Shown here piece by piece: positions 15,758-24,570 of a DNA stretch of 48,896 bases (its first letter is position 1; the number at the start of each line of letters is the position of its first letter). Under the pieces are notes generated by a model, which did not search any database, had not been told where the DNA came from, and saw only the letters and a program-made list of their open reading frames with translations. A program made the position numbers and the translations under genes. The DNA is taken from the NCBI GenBank assembly GCA_020632475.1, contig JACKFM010000010.1, forward strand, positions 1-48,896, given 5' to 3'. This DNA comes from Candidatus Omnitrophota bacterium (GTDB lineage: Bacteria > Omnitrophota > Omnitrophia > Omnitrophales > Aquincolibacteriaceae).

Positions 15758-15973
15758 TTATGGCGGCAGTTTTGAATTAAGTTGGACCGTGAAGTCCTGA
15801 AGACTCCCATTGAACAGGACATATCCTTCGCGGACTAACCATCCAACGGCCATCAAAATCGTTTCCTTGGGAGCATCAATTTCAGCAAAGAGTGATTGGA
15901 GTGAAGCTTCACCCTGATGTCTATCAAGACAATGCCAGATTTCACCCGCACAAAGACCGATCCATGTAATCAT
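15758..15973 (-). CDS. small winged-helix protein (DUF2582-like)
   Basis: The 71-residue protein begins ITWIGLCAGEIWHCLDRHQG and continues with a helix-turn-helix and wing (APKETILMAVGWLVREGYVLF). This pattern matches the short winged-helix DUF2582 family found in many anaerobes. Members are thought to bind DNA, but no function is established. It is a single gene between the MarR terminator and the methyltransferase gene, 54 bases upstream of the latter on the same strand, so the two may be co-transcribed. Confidence 0.75.
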   Translation of the reverse strand: MITWIGLCAGEIWHCLDRHQGEASLQSLFAEIDAPKETILMAVGWLVREGYVLFNGSLQDFTVQLNSKLPP

Positions 15974-16002
15974 AATTCTTAGCGCTTTTTATAGCTGCAT
16001 TC

Positions 16003-16041
16003 AAAAACTCAAAAAAGCCACACCTTTTTTCCTTGAGTTTT
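16003..16041 (-). terminator. rho-independent terminator of the second MarR gene
   Basis: On the reverse strand AAAACTCA and AAAAAAG pair with CTTTTTT and TGAGTTTT around GTGTGG, ending in T-rich sequence. The left arm overlaps the stop codon of the MarR gene at 16040-16042. It separates the efflux locus from the DUF2582-like gene. Confidence 0.7.
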
Positions 16042-16549
16042 ATTTTTTCAGAATATTCTTAATGCCTTCTCCGACGCATGATTCTTCATGAACCGGTCGG
16101 AGAGCCGTTAAAATTTCAGCCAAAGCATGCCTCTTGGCCGACGGCAAACGATTAAAGTAGCTTTGCAAGAATTTGAGCCGTGTTCTTTGGAGGCTACCCA
16201 TAAGCTTTTTTCCATGAGTCGTAATGGAAACCAAAATCGTCCGTCTATCTTCCGTGCCTCGCATACGTGTCACAAGCTTCCGTGAAATAAGCCGGTCAAT
16301 ATTATTTGTGAACGAAGGTTTAGAAAGAGGATAATGTTTAGCAAAGGAGGACATGGGCAATGCGCTACCATGATTCAATTGAAAAAGAATAAAATACTGG
16401 GCAAGGTTTATTTTATGGCTCGCCAGAATTCTCAACCCGTGCCCCAACAAATCACGCATGAAGAAGGTCAAGTTTTCTTCCAATACCTGAAAATCATGCT
16501 GATTGGGAGATCTGGCTTTCATGTGGTTATCCATCATTGCATCTTTCAT
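16040..16549 (-). CDS. MarR-family transcriptional regulator (second copy)
   Basis: From the ATG at 16549 the protein has 169 residues. The MarR winged helix is visible as MSSFAKHYPLSKPSFTNNID (recognition region) and LVTRMRGTEDRRTILVSITTHGKKL, the wing with the conserved DRR motif. Long helices on each side form the dimer interface in the family. MarR proteins repress efflux operons and are released by small phenolic ligands. The gene overlaps the upstream tautomerase by 23 bases. Its first ten residues (MKDAMMDNHMK) match those of the TolC-like gene after the other tautomerase copy, so the start region was duplicated with the tautomerase. An ATG at residue 10 is an alternative start. Confidence 0.85.
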   Translation of the reverse strand: MKDAMMDNHMKARSPNQHDFQVLEENLTFFMRDLLGHGLRILASHKINLAQYFILFQLNHGSALPMSSFAKHYPLSKPSFTNNIDRLISRKLVTRMRGTEDRRTILVSITTHGKKLMGSLQRTRLKFLQSYFNRLPSAKRHALAEILTALRPVHEESCVGEGIKNILKK

Positions 16550-16742
16550 GATTGGCCGCTTGCGCGCCCTTTCGCTCTGATAACAAAATACCTCCGCGAG
16601 CCACATTTTCATTCGCATTCTCACGGATAATTATGATTACATCTTCAACTTTCCAACCGTAAACATAAGCCGTGATCGGCGTCAGTCTCTGAACGAGTTC
16701 TTTTTTATTTTCCAAATTTAATCGAGTCTTTTTTACAGGCAC
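16527..16742 (-). CDS. 4-oxalocrotonate tautomerase-like protein (second copy, altered 5' end)
   Basis: The 71-residue frame starts with GTG and keeps proline as the second codon, the catalytic Pro1 of the family. From LNLENKKELV to GGILLSER it is nearly identical to the copy at 23848-24054 (46 of 50 residues). The first strand is shortened and changed (PVKKTRLNL against PTVIIEGPQLNL), so activity is doubtful. Relative to the other copy a one-base deletion near SERKG shifts the C-terminus, which runs on into the MarR start region. It lies between the MFS exporter and the MarR gene on the same strand. Confidence 0.7.
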   Translation of the reverse strand: MPVKKTRLNLENKKELVQRLTPITAYVYGWKVEDVIIIIRENANENVARGGILLSERKGAQAANHERCNDG

Positions 16743-16838
16743 TTTTTTTCTTTCGGTTTCGTAATTTTATAAAGGCGGCTTCGCTTAATTATAACGCGGT
16801 AGATTCCTTATCCATAGCGCCATACTTCAACGAAGTAT

Positions 16839-18179
16839 TTACTCTTCCGGCGGCAAAGAAAGTTCGGCGACCATTTCAATCCCGGCCGTCACCTCAGGGA
16901 TGATCCCGAGGGTCTTGTAAATAGGCCGTATCGCTTCTCTAATTTCAGGAAGTTGCTTATAAAACCAATAGGCTCCCGCTAAACAACATACGCCAGAAAT
17001 CAACAAAGTGTGCGGCACGCCTATTTTCTGGGACAATCCGCCCGCCAATAGACTGCCTAAAGGGGTGGCGCCCATGAACGCCATGACAAAAAGGCTCATC
17101 ACGCGTCCCCGTTTGTCGTCATCCACGATCGTTTGCAAAATGGTATTACTGGCCGCCATTTGAACCATGAATCCGCAGCCGGCGATCACGAGAACCACAA
17201 GGCACAGCCAAAGAGACCGCGAAAACGAAAAAGCAATCAAACCCATTCCGAACGCGGCTGCGGCCAATGGGATAACCCGGCCAAGTCCCAGCACCGATCT
17301 TCGGGACGCCAGCCACAGCGCCCCGACCAAGGCACCGGCCCCCGCGGCGGTCATCAAAAACCCGAGCGTGTGTGGCCCGCCTTTCAACACCGTCCCGGCA
17401 AAAGCCGGCATCAAAACCATGTAAGGGATACCCATCAGGCTGACCAGCGCGATGAGCCCTATCAGAGAGCGGATCGGACGGGATTGAATCGAATATTTCA
17501 AGCCTTCTTTGAATTGACTCATTTTGCCCGCCGTCGCAGGTTTCAATGGCTCTTTTATTTTGATGACCATCAGCATGAGCGCCACGATCACGGCCAAATA
17601 GCTTACGCCGTCCGCTAAAAAACAGCCCCCTTCTCCGACCGCCGCGATGAGAATTCCTCCGATCGCCGGGCCCACGATCCTCGCGGCATTGAACATCGAA
17701 GAATTCAAAGCGATGGCGTTGCATAGATCTTCCTTTTTTTCTACTATATCCACAACAAAGGCCTGACGACAAGGCATGTCAAAGGCATTGACCAGGCCCT
17801 GGAAAGCGCTTAAAACCAAAAGCCAGGGAATGGTGATCTGATGGCTAAACGTCAGGACCGCGAGCGCAAAAGATTGGACCATTGAAAGCGCTTGAGTGGC
17901 GATCAGAAGCTTGTGCCGGTCGCAGCGATCGACCACAAGTCCGGCGAACGGCAGCAAAAGAAAGCTGGGGAGCTGTCCAGAAAATCCCACGATCCCTAAA
18001 AGAAGCGTCGATCCCGTAAGCCGGTAGACCAGCCAGCTCGTCGCAATATTCGTCATCCAGGTTCCTACCAGGGAGATGATCTGGCCGCCGAAAAACAAGC
18101 GGTAATTACGGTAATGTAAAGCCCGCACCATGAAAGCGAAGCTGTTGGATTTGGACCGATTGTCTGAGGTTTTGTTCAT
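16839..18179 (-). CDS. MFS exporter (MFS_3 / EntS-like)
   Basis: The 446-residue protein has the 12-helix pattern of major facilitator exporters. ALHYRNYRLFFGGQIISLVG at the N-terminus and GLVVDRCDRHKLLIATQ (motif A, loop 2-3) near residue 80 are typical of the enterobactin-exporter-like subgroup. So are FDMPCRQAFVVDIVEKKEDL near 143 and DDDKRGRVMSLFVMAFMGATPLGSLLAGGL in the second half, where motif A recurs. Export is driven by proton antiport. It lies 91 bases downstream of the RND pump gene on the same strand, between efflux and tautomerase genes, so it probably belongs to the same resistance locus. The substrate is unknown. Confidence 0.88.
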   Translation of the reverse strand: MNKTSDNRSKSNSFAFMVRALHYRNYRLFFGGQIISLVGTWMTNIATSWLVYRLTGSTLLLGIVGFSGQLPSFLLLPFAGLVVDRCDRHKLLIATQALSMVQSFALAVLTFSHQITIPWLLVLSAFQGLVNAFDMPCRQAFVVDIVEKKEDLCNAIALNSSMFNAARIVGPAIGGILIAAVGEGGCFLADGVSYLAVIVALMLMVIKIKEPLKPATAGKMSQFKEGLKYSIQSRPIRSLIGLIALVSLMGIPYMVLMPAFAGTVLKGGPHTLGFLMTAAGAGALVGALWLASRRSVLGLGRVIPLAAAAFGMGLIAFSFSRSLWLCLVVLVIAGCGFMVQMAASNTILQTIVDDDKRGRVMSLFVMAFMGATPLGSLLAGGLSQKIGVPHTLLISGVCCLAGAYWFYKQLPEIREAIRPIYKTLGIIPEVTAGIEMVAELSLPPEE

Positions 18180-18270
18180 CGAATTTGAGTCGTAGACTTA
18201 TTTTGTCATGCTTTCCTTGACCTTCCCCCAAGAAACTCAGTTAACGGGTGGACCAGTAACTGATGGAAGG

Positions 18271-21200
18271 TTATTTTTCGCCAGCGGTCTTAATATTTTT
18301 TGTTTTATTGCCAAAAAAACGGGATATCAAGACAAAAAATAGCGGAATAAACACCAGATCAATAAATGTCGCCGAGATCATGCCCCCTGTCACGGCAGTC
18401 CCAATTGCGTTCATTGCGCCTGCGCCGGCCCCAGAAGCAAGCGCGAGCGGTAGCGTCCCGAAGAAAAAGGCAAGCGAGGTCATAATAACAGGCCGAAACC
18501 GGATCTTCACAGCGGCTAGTGTCGCCTCCTCAAGTCCGAGCCCTTGCTGCATCTGCTCTTTGATGAATTGAATAATCAAAATAGCATTTTTCGTCGAAAG
18601 CCCCATGGTGGTTAGAAATCCGATCTGAAAATAGACATCGTTTGGAAAACCCCTCAGGAATGTTGCGAGCAAAGCCCCTAACACGCCCAGCGGCAGCATC
18701 AACAGGTTGACAAACGGAATCGTCCAGCTTTCATACAAGGCCGCGACGCAAAGGAAGATCACAAGAATAGAAAACGCATAAAGAATGGGGCCTTGGGAAG
18801 TCGCCATCCTTTCCTGAAAAGAAATACCCGCCCAAGCGTAACCGAAGCCTTTCGGCAGCTCGTTCGCGATTTCCTCCATAGCCTTCATGGCCTCGCCGGA
18901 GCTTTGCCCGGGCGCCGGTTCGCCCCAAATATTGCGGGACGAAAAACCATTAAATCGTTCGAGTCTTGGAGAACCGGATGTCCACTGCGTGGATGCAAAG
19001 GATGCAAAGGGAACCATCTTTCCTGAAACATTACGCACATAAAGTTTTTCAAGGTCCTCGGGCAGCATGCGATAGGGAGCCGCTGCTTGAATATAGACAC
19101 GTTTGATCCGGCCGTTTTGAACAAAATCATTCACATACGTACCGCCAAACATTGCTGAGAGTGTGCCATGGATCGCACTGATGGGAACTCCTAACGTTCC
19201 CGCTTTTTCCCAATCGACATCGATCCGGAATTGAGGCACATCCTCCATACCGTTCGGACGAACCTTCGCAAGTCGAGGATCTTTGGCCGCCATACCGAGC
19301 AGTTGATTCCGGGCGTTCATCAAAGCATCATGTCCCAAGCCGCTCCGATCCATCAGATGAAAGTCAATTCCCCGGGCATTACCGAGTTCAAGAACAGCAG
19401 GCGGTGGAAAAACGAAAACAATCGCCTCCCGAATCGCCGAGAATGCGCCCATCGCTCTTGCCGCAACCGCCTTTGCGCTTAAATCCTTGCGCCCGCGCTC
19501 TTTCCATTCTCTGAGCTTCACAAAGACCATCCCGTTGTTTTGAGCTCTGCCCGAAAAGCCGACTCCTACGATTGTCAGGGAAGATTCCACGGCTTCTTTT
19601 TCGTTTTCTGCAAAATGCTTTTGAATTTGTTCTGCAACTCCTTGCGTCTGTTCCAATGTCGCGCCGGTCGGCATAATAATTTGAGCGAAGAGAATTCCCT
19701 GGTCCTCATCAGGTAAAAAACCTGTGGGCAAACGGACAAAAAGAAACATGATCATGCATAAGATTCCAGCATACATCATCAGGTAACGAGTTTTATGCGC
19801 AAGTGAGTGACCTACAAGCTGCGTGTAACGGTCACGCACCCAGAAGAAATAGTGATCGAATTTTCTGAAAAATGACCGCAAAAACCAAACTGCGTTTTCC
19901 GCCGGTTCATGCCCTTTCGGTACAGGTTTTAATAAAGACGCACAAAGAACAGGCGTTAGAATTAAAGCAACCACAACAGAAAGCATCATGGAGGCAATGA
20001 TGGTTACGGAAAATTGGCGATAGATGACACCGGTTGAGCCCGGGAAAAAAGCCATGGGCCCAAAAACCGCAGAAAGCACCAAACCGATTCCGATCAGAGC
20101 GCTGGTAATCTGATCCATCGATTTGGAGGTGGCCTCCCGGGGAGACAGGCCCTCCTCAGACATAATACGTTCCACGTTCTCAACCACCACGATCGCATCA
20201 TCCACAAGGAGCCCGATTGCCAAGACCATGGCGAACATTGTCAGCATATTGATGGAAAAACCGAAAAATCCCAATACCGCAAAAGTTCCCAAAAGAACGA
20301 CTGGCACCGCAATGGTCGGAATCAATGTAGCCCGTATATTTCCCATGAACAGATACATGATTAAGAAAACGAGCACGATGGCTTCAATCAGAGTTTTAGT
20401 CACTTCGTGAATGGCCACCTCGACAAACGGAGTCGTGTCATAGGGATAAACCACCTTCATCCCCTGCGGGAAATAACGGCTCATTTCTTCGAGTTTTGCC
20501 CTGACCGCTTGCGCGGTATCAACCGCATTAGCGCCCGGAGCCTGGCGAACAGCCATCGCGGCAGCGGGTTTGCCGTTATGTGCATTAATAATATCGTAGG
20601 ACTCGGTACCAAGTTCGGTCCGTCCGACATCTTTGATGCGGATGATCGAACCATCCGGGTTAGTTCTGACCGGGATGGATGCAAACTCTTCCGGGGTCTG
20701 TAAAAGGTTCTGAACAATAATCGAAGTATTCAGCTGCTGGCCTTTCACTGCCGGAAGCCCGCCAAACTGACCGGCAGAGACTTCGACATTGTAAGCATCT
20801 AAAGCTTGGACGATGTCGGTGACGGTAAGACCAAACTCTGTCAGTTTCTCAGGGTTCAGCCAGACCCGCATTGCGTATTGCGTTCCGAAATTCTGAACTT
20901 CGCCGACTCCCGGTACACGTGCCAACACCTTTTCAAGATTCGATTGGGCGTAATCCCTCAGAGCATTGTCGTCCATGCTTCCGTCTTCTGAAACAAGACC
21001 TATGATAATCAAATAGTTTCTCGTGGATTTGCTCACCACCACCCCCGCACGCTGCACGATGTCGGGAAGGCTTGCCATTGCAAGCTGAAGTTTATTCTGC
21101 ACCTTTGCCCAGGCCATATCTGGGTCTGTGCCGGGCTTAAACGTCAATTCGATACGGGAGGCACCGGCTGAATCGCTGGTCGCCGACAGATAAAGCATAT

Positions 21201-21423
21201 CCTCAAAACCGGTCATTTTTTGCTCAATGATCTGAGTGACGGTATTTTCCACCGTTTCAGCCGAAGCGCCCGGATAGAAACTGTCAATAGCAATGGTCGG
21301 GGGAGCGATAGGCGGGTATTGCGATATGGGCAGTTGATAGATTGCGAGCAATCCAAGAACCATCAAGATGATCGCGATCACCCAAGCGAAAACCGGTCGA
21401 TCAAGAAAGAATTTTGATAACAT
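18271..21423 (-). CDS. RND multidrug efflux pump, inner-membrane subunit (AcrB/HAE1 family)
   Basis: At 1050 residues it has the standard AcrB length. It starts LSKFFLDRPVFAWVIAIILM, and the periplasmic porter domain carries the duplicated repeats. GLLVDDAIVVVENVERI near residue 403 contains the two proton-relay aspartates. GLSTKNAILIIQF near residue 939 contains the partner lysine. The trimer exports hydrophobic drugs from the periplasm and inner leaflet, using the proton gradient, through a fusion protein and a TolC-type channel. Both partners are encoded just upstream on the same strand (50-base gap to the fusion protein). No defect is visible. Confidence 0.95.
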   Translation of the reverse strand: MLSKFFLDRPVFAWVIAIILMVLGLLAIYQLPISQYPPIAPPTIAIDSFYPGASAETVENTVTQIIEQKMTGFEDMLYLSATSDSAGASRIELTFKPGTDPDMAWAKVQNKLQLAMASLPDIVQRAGVVVSKSTRNYLIIIGLVSEDGSMDDNALRDYAQSNLEKVLARVPGVGEVQNFGTQYAMRVWLNPEKLTEFGLTVTDIVQALDAYNVEVSAGQFGGLPAVKGQQLNTSIIVQNLLQTPEEFASIPVRTNPDGSIIRIKDVGRTELGTESYDIINAHNGKPAAAMAVRQAPGANAVDTAQAVRAKLEEMSRYFPQGMKVVYPYDTTPFVEVAIHEVTKTLIEAIVLVFLIMYLFMGNIRATLIPTIAVPVVLLGTFAVLGFFGFSINMLTMFAMVLAIGLLVDDAIVVVENVERIMSEEGLSPREATSKSMDQITSALIGIGLVLSAVFGPMAFFPGSTGVIYRQFSVTIIASMMLSVVVALILTPVLCASLLKPVPKGHEPAENAVWFLRSFFRKFDHYFFWVRDRYTQLVGHSLAHKTRYLMMYAGILCMIMFLFVRLPTGFLPDEDQGILFAQIIMPTGATLEQTQGVAEQIQKHFAENEKEAVESSLTIVGVGFSGRAQNNGMVFVKLREWKERGRKDLSAKAVAARAMGAFSAIREAIVFVFPPPAVLELGNARGIDFHLMDRSGLGHDALMNARNQLLGMAAKDPRLAKVRPNGMEDVPQFRIDVDWEKAGTLGVPISAIHGTLSAMFGGTYVNDFVQNGRIKRVYIQAAAPYRMLPEDLEKLYVRNVSGKMVPFASFASTQWTSGSPRLERFNGFSSRNIWGEPAPGQSSGEAMKAMEEIANELPKGFGYAWAGISFQERMATSQGPILYAFSILVIFLCVAALYESWTIPFVNLLMLPLGVLGALLATFLRGFPNDVYFQIGFLTTMGLSTKNAILIIQFIKEQMQQGLGLEEATLAAVKIRFRPVIMTSLAFFFGTLPLALASGAGAGAMNAIGTAVTGGMISATFIDLVFIPLFFVLISRFFGNKTKNIKTAGEK

Positions 21424-21473
21424 GTATTTCCCTTAATTTACCTATGGCGTTGTTTACAAAAATAAGCTTTAAA

Positions 21474-22406
21474 CTACGCAGCGTTAGTTTGTTCCTTAGC
21501 AATAGTAACTTCGGAGCCGTCGCGAATCTTCAGATGACCGGCTGTCACCACAACTTCGCCGCCCTCGAGCCCTTTGATAATTTGAACTCTTCCGATTTTT
21601 CGCATCCCGGTCTCAATACTCCGCCTTTGCACTTTACCGTCTTTGACAACAAAAATAAAGGACGTGCCGCTCTCGTAAGCAATGGCCTGTTCGGGAATCA
21701 TCACGGCATTCTCGGAAACTCGCGTGACGAGTTCGACCCGTGCAAACATTCCGGGCTTCAACCGGTATTCGGGGTTAGGAACTTCGATTTCAACGGGCGC
21801 TGTGCGAGTTTGAAGATCCACAATAGGACTCACTTTAATGACTTTTCCTTCGAATATATCTTTTGGAAAAGCATCCACATAAACATGTGCAGTTTGGTCT
21901 TCCTTCACATCGGGCAAATCTTGTTCGGGCACCTGTATCAAAACGCGCATTTGACGCATATCCACAACAAGCGCTAAAGGCGTATTCATCTGGATATCCG
22001 CACCCGCATCCAAATAAGTGCGTCCCACGACCCCATCAAGTGTCGTTTTTACTGGAGCCTCCTGGTATTTGAATCCGACTTCATCACGGTCGAGCAAAGC
22101 GACAGTATCGTCTTTTTTTACCGCCTGCCCTTCTTTCACCGTATACTTGATCAGCTTTCCGGCTACCTTAGAATACAAAGTTGCTTCATCCTGCGCCTTG
22201 ATATTGCCCACAACTTTTAAAATATGTTCCAGCTTTTCCGGCTGCACTTCAATCGCATCGACAGGCACACTTGGCGGCCTTTTTCCATTGTTTTCCCCAT
22301 TGTGTTTACTGCATCCGGAAGCCCAAACTAAACACAGCAATGGAAAAATTAAAATAAAAACATTTGTTTGATTTTTAAACTTTCTTTTCACAAAAAGACT
22401 CCTCAT
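21474..22406 (-). CDS. RND efflux periplasmic adaptor, lipoprotein (HlyD/AcrA family)
   Basis: The 310-residue adaptor has a lipoprotein signal (IFPLLCLVWASGC, acylated Cys at about residue 32). Next come the barrel-sandwich half motifs VVGNIKAQDEATLYSKVAGK and TTLDGVVGRTYLDAGADIQM. The helical hairpin between these halves in AcrA is missing or reduced to a few residues (LLDRDEVGFKYQEAPVK), which makes this a short-hairpin type. The beta-barrel and membrane-proximal domains follow (KVIKVSPIVDLQTRTAPVEI, GMFARVEL). Its ATG overlaps the TolC-like gene stop by 4 nt. It bridges pump and outer-membrane channel. Confidence 0.92.
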   Translation of the reverse strand: MRSLFVKRKFKNQTNVFILIFPLLCLVWASGCSKHNGENNGKRPPSVPVDAIEVQPEKLEHILKVVGNIKAQDEATLYSKVAGKLIKYTVKEGQAVKKDDTVALLDRDEVGFKYQEAPVKTTLDGVVGRTYLDAGADIQMNTPLALVVDMRQMRVLIQVPEQDLPDVKEDQTAHVYVDAFPKDIFEGKVIKVSPIVDLQTRTAPVEIEVPNPEYRLKPGMFARVELVTRVSENAVMIPEQAIAYESGTSFIFVVKDGKVQRRSIETGMRKIGRVQIIKGLEGGEVVVTAGHLKIRDGSEVTIAKEQTNAA

Positions 22407-23851
22407 TTTATTTGCGACTCTACGTAAGATTGCCCAAACAGTCCGGCCTGCTTCAAAAGGTTAAGAAGAGAAAGCTGATAAGCATATTGTTCTGTTACGG
22501 CGCTGGTTTTTGCATTGGTGAGCTCCGCAAAAGCATCAATCACATCAAGGCTGGAGGCTTGTCCGGATTCATAACGGCTGAGAATCACATCGTAATTTTC
22601 CTGGGAAAGCTCTCTTTCTTTGAGAACGGCAGCCAGATTAACCTTGGCGGTCTGTGTCGCCCGCCAAACTTCTTCGACCTGAAGCGCAATGTCTTTTCGA
22701 AGCCTTTCGAGCCGCAACCGAAGCTGTTTAAGTTCGTATCTTTGTTCGCTCACATTTAGTACTCGCTCTCCTTTGTCAAAAAAAGGAAATGTAAACTGAA
22801 ATCCGGCTGTCCAGAAATTATTTTGCCGTGAAAAGCTTTCCGGTTCGAGCCAGGATTGTTCAAAGATCAAGTCGGCACTGGGAAGAAACGCAGCCCATTT
22901 CTGCCTGACTTCCCATTTTTTGGCATCTACTTGTTCTTTTAAACTCCTGAGGTCATTGCGGTGCTCTCCGGCAATTTCGATATATTTTTGAAGCTCATCA
23001 TTTTTTTCGAGTCTGACGGTTGGGTCAGATTCAGGTTCAATCAAACGGGCTTCTTTAATTTCCGGGGCCGGCATACCAATGAAGCTGGCCAGAGTACTGC
23101 CCGCAAGTTCCCGATTATTACGGCTTTCCATCAAAGTCCTCTCGGCGCGGCTCACTTCAAGCTGGGCACGCAGAAAATCATTTTTGGGTGCCTGTCCTGC
23201 CTCGTAACGTTCGGATAAAATCCTAAGCTGCTCCTGTGCCAGCCTCAGAGATTCCTCGGCAACGTCAACAAGCTTTTGATTTTGCAGAAGCGCAAAATAG
23301 GCCTGTGCCACATTGAACAAAACGCGGCGGATTTCGAAATATTTGCTTTCGGATGAGGCTTCCGAAAGGTTTCTTGCGCTCATGTAGGCCGGCAGCGTCT
23401 GCCCGTTAAATAACGGCTGCCTAACGGTAATGGCAGCCTCCTTCAGAGGGTCCGCAACAATAACGGATTCTGCAAACGCAATTTGTTCTTTTGGATAGGT
23501 GATGCCCGCGCTTCCGGTCACGCTGGGAAGAATTGCAGAAAAAGCGCGCCACGGCAGAAGCCCCTGCTCCTTTTCGCTAAAGACGGCGATTTGAATCTCT
23601 TCATGATTTTTGAGAGCAAGCTGAAAAGACTCTTCAAGCGTTAAGGACGGACTCTCGTTTTCAACAGTTTGGGTTGTCTTCATATTTTCGCTTACCGGTG
23701 CAGGCAAAGCGGCATTTTGAGCAAAAACTTCGCTCCCTGAAAAAATGCTGCCAATACTCAGGCATAGCAAGGCTAAAAAAATTCGACTCAGCCTTTTCAG
23801 ACAGTTTTTCCAAATAGATTTCATTTGCTTATCTATCATTGCATTTCTCAT
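22403..23851 (-). CDS. TolC-like outer membrane efflux protein
   Basis: The 482-residue protein has a signal peptide (RLSRIFLALLCLSIGSIF, cleavage near VFAQ) and two repeats of the outer-membrane efflux family. Typical segments are LTLEESFQLALKNHEEIQIA (about residue 70), AQEQLRILSERYEAGQAPKN (about 205) and ERELSQENYDVILSRYESGQ (about 425), the paired helices forming the periplasmic tunnel. It is coupled to the tautomerase gene by an ATGA overlap at 23848-23851. The first ten codons are a duplicated sequence also found at the start of the second MarR gene, and the ATG at residue 10 may be the true start, directly before the signal peptide. Confidence 0.92.
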   Translation of the reverse strand: MRNAMIDKQMKSIWKNCLKRLSRIFLALLCLSIGSIFSGSEVFAQNAALPAPVSENMKTTQTVENESPSLTLEESFQLALKNHEEIQIAVFSEKEQGLLPWRAFSAILPSVTGSAGITYPKEQIAFAESVIVADPLKEAAITVRQPLFNGQTLPAYMSARNLSEASSESKYFEIRRVLFNVAQAYFALLQNQKLVDVAEESLRLAQEQLRILSERYEAGQAPKNDFLRAQLEVSRAERTLMESRNNRELAGSTLASFIGMPAPEIKEARLIEPESDPTVRLEKNDELQKYIEIAGEHRNDLRSLKEQVDAKKWEVRQKWAAFLPSADLIFEQSWLEPESFSRQNNFWTAGFQFTFPFFDKGERVLNVSEQRYELKQLRLRLERLRKDIALQVEEVWRATQTAKVNLAAVLKERELSQENYDVILSRYESGQASSLDVIDAFAELTNAKTSAVTEQYAYQLSLLNLLKQAGLFGQSYVESQIK

Positions 23852-24054
23852 GATTGGCCGCTTGCGCGTCCATTTCGTTCCGATAACAAAATACCTCCGC
23901 GAGCCACATTTTCATTCGTATTCTCACGGATAATGATGATTACATCTTCAACTTTCCAATCGTAAACATAAGCCACGATCGGCGTCAGTTGCTGAACTAG
24001 TTCTTTTTTATTTTCCAAATTTAATTGAGGACCTTCAATAATGACGGTTGGCAT
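23848..24054 (-). CDS. 4-oxalocrotonate tautomerase-family protein
   Basis: The 68-residue protein starts MPTVIIEGPQ, leaving the catalytic Pro1 after Met removal. It has the small beta-alpha-beta fold of 4-oxalocrotonate tautomerases (KKELVQQLTPIVAYVYDW helix, VEDVIIIIRE strand, NVARGGILLSER with the family's conserved Arg/Gly region). Family members tautomerise 2-hydroxymuconate-like compounds by proton transfer through Pro1. Here it sits between a MarR regulator and an efflux operon, overlapping the former by 20 nt and the latter by 4 nt. A role in modifying an aromatic effector or efflux substrate is inference. Confidence 0.85.
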   Translation of the reverse strand: MPTVIIEGPQLNLENKKELVQQLTPIVAYVYDWKVEDVIIIIRENTNENVARGGILLSERNGRASGQS

Positions 24055-24511
24055 AACAGCTTTCCTGAGGAACGGAAGAAAGATCTTTTACAAGTTTTTC
24101 GATAAGTTCCATATACTGCATGCGGTCTTCGGTGCCTAACCGGCCGAATAATCGCATAATTCCCTTGCGCTTTTGTTTGTATATTTCCTGCAAAATTTTC
24201 TTTCCTTTGGAAGTGATAGATATGAACACCACCCGCCGGTCGGTTTCGCTCCGGACGCGCTTTACAAGCTGGTGCTTGACCATGCGATCAATAAGGCCTG
24301 TCGCGGACGAAAACTTGAGTTTCATGTACGTGGCGATTTCGTTCATCTGAGCAGACTTTTCGTCTTTCAGAAAATCCAAGACCCAGACTTGCGGAACCGT
24401 AATGACTCCTTCGGTCAGATAATTGGACTCATACTGCGAGATCTCCCGCATCAGCTTCGGGAAAAGCTCAATCATCCGGTCTCCAAAAGCTTCCAGGGTA
24501 AGCAATTTCAT
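24035..24511 (-). CDS. MarR-family transcriptional regulator (first copy)
   Basis: The 158-residue protein carries a winged helix: QVWVLDFLKDEKSAQMNEIA, then KFSSATGLIDRMVKHQLVKR and the wing VRSETDRRVVFISITSKGKK with the DRR motif. The first and last helices form the dimer interface. It is the first gene of the efflux operon, reads into the tautomerase gene with a 20-nt overlap, and is preceded by a GGGAG ribosome-binding site. Two overlapping palindromes between its -10 and start codon (24533-24555) are the likely operator, so it probably represses itself and the efflux genes. Confidence 0.9.
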   Translation of the reverse strand: MKLLTLEAFGDRMIELFPKLMREISQYESNYLTEGVITVPQVWVLDFLKDEKSAQMNEIATYMKLKFSSATGLIDRMVKHQLVKRVRSETDRRVVFISITSKGKKILQEIYKQKRKGIMRLFGRLGTEDRMQYMELIEKLVKDLSSVPQESCYANRHY

Positions 24512-24532
24512 AAATCTCCCATATAATTTGTT

Positions 24533-24555
24533 TTACGAATATTTCGTAATACGAA
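24533..24555 (-). promoter_or_regulatory. MarR operator: two overlapping palindromes
   Basis: TTACGAATATTTCGTAA (24533-24549) and TTCGTAATACGAA (24543-24555) are both inverted repeats (the longer one has a 7-bp arm) and share seven bases. They lie just downstream of a consensus -10, covering the likely transcription start. This is the usual site for a MarR repressor. Confidence 0.65.
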
Positions 24556-24564
24556 CTATATCAC

Positions 24565-24570
24565 ATTATA
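24565..24570 (-). promoter_or_regulatory. -10 box of the MarR/efflux operon
   Basis: The reverse strand reads TATAAT here, 54 bases before the MarR start codon and directly upstream of the paired palindromes. No good -35 is visible at 16-18 bases, so strength is uncertain. Confidence 0.4.

Noticed and set aside
17133..17772. Long frames inside the MFS gene in other registers
   Set aside because: Shadows of a GC-rich gene with strong family matches in its own frame.
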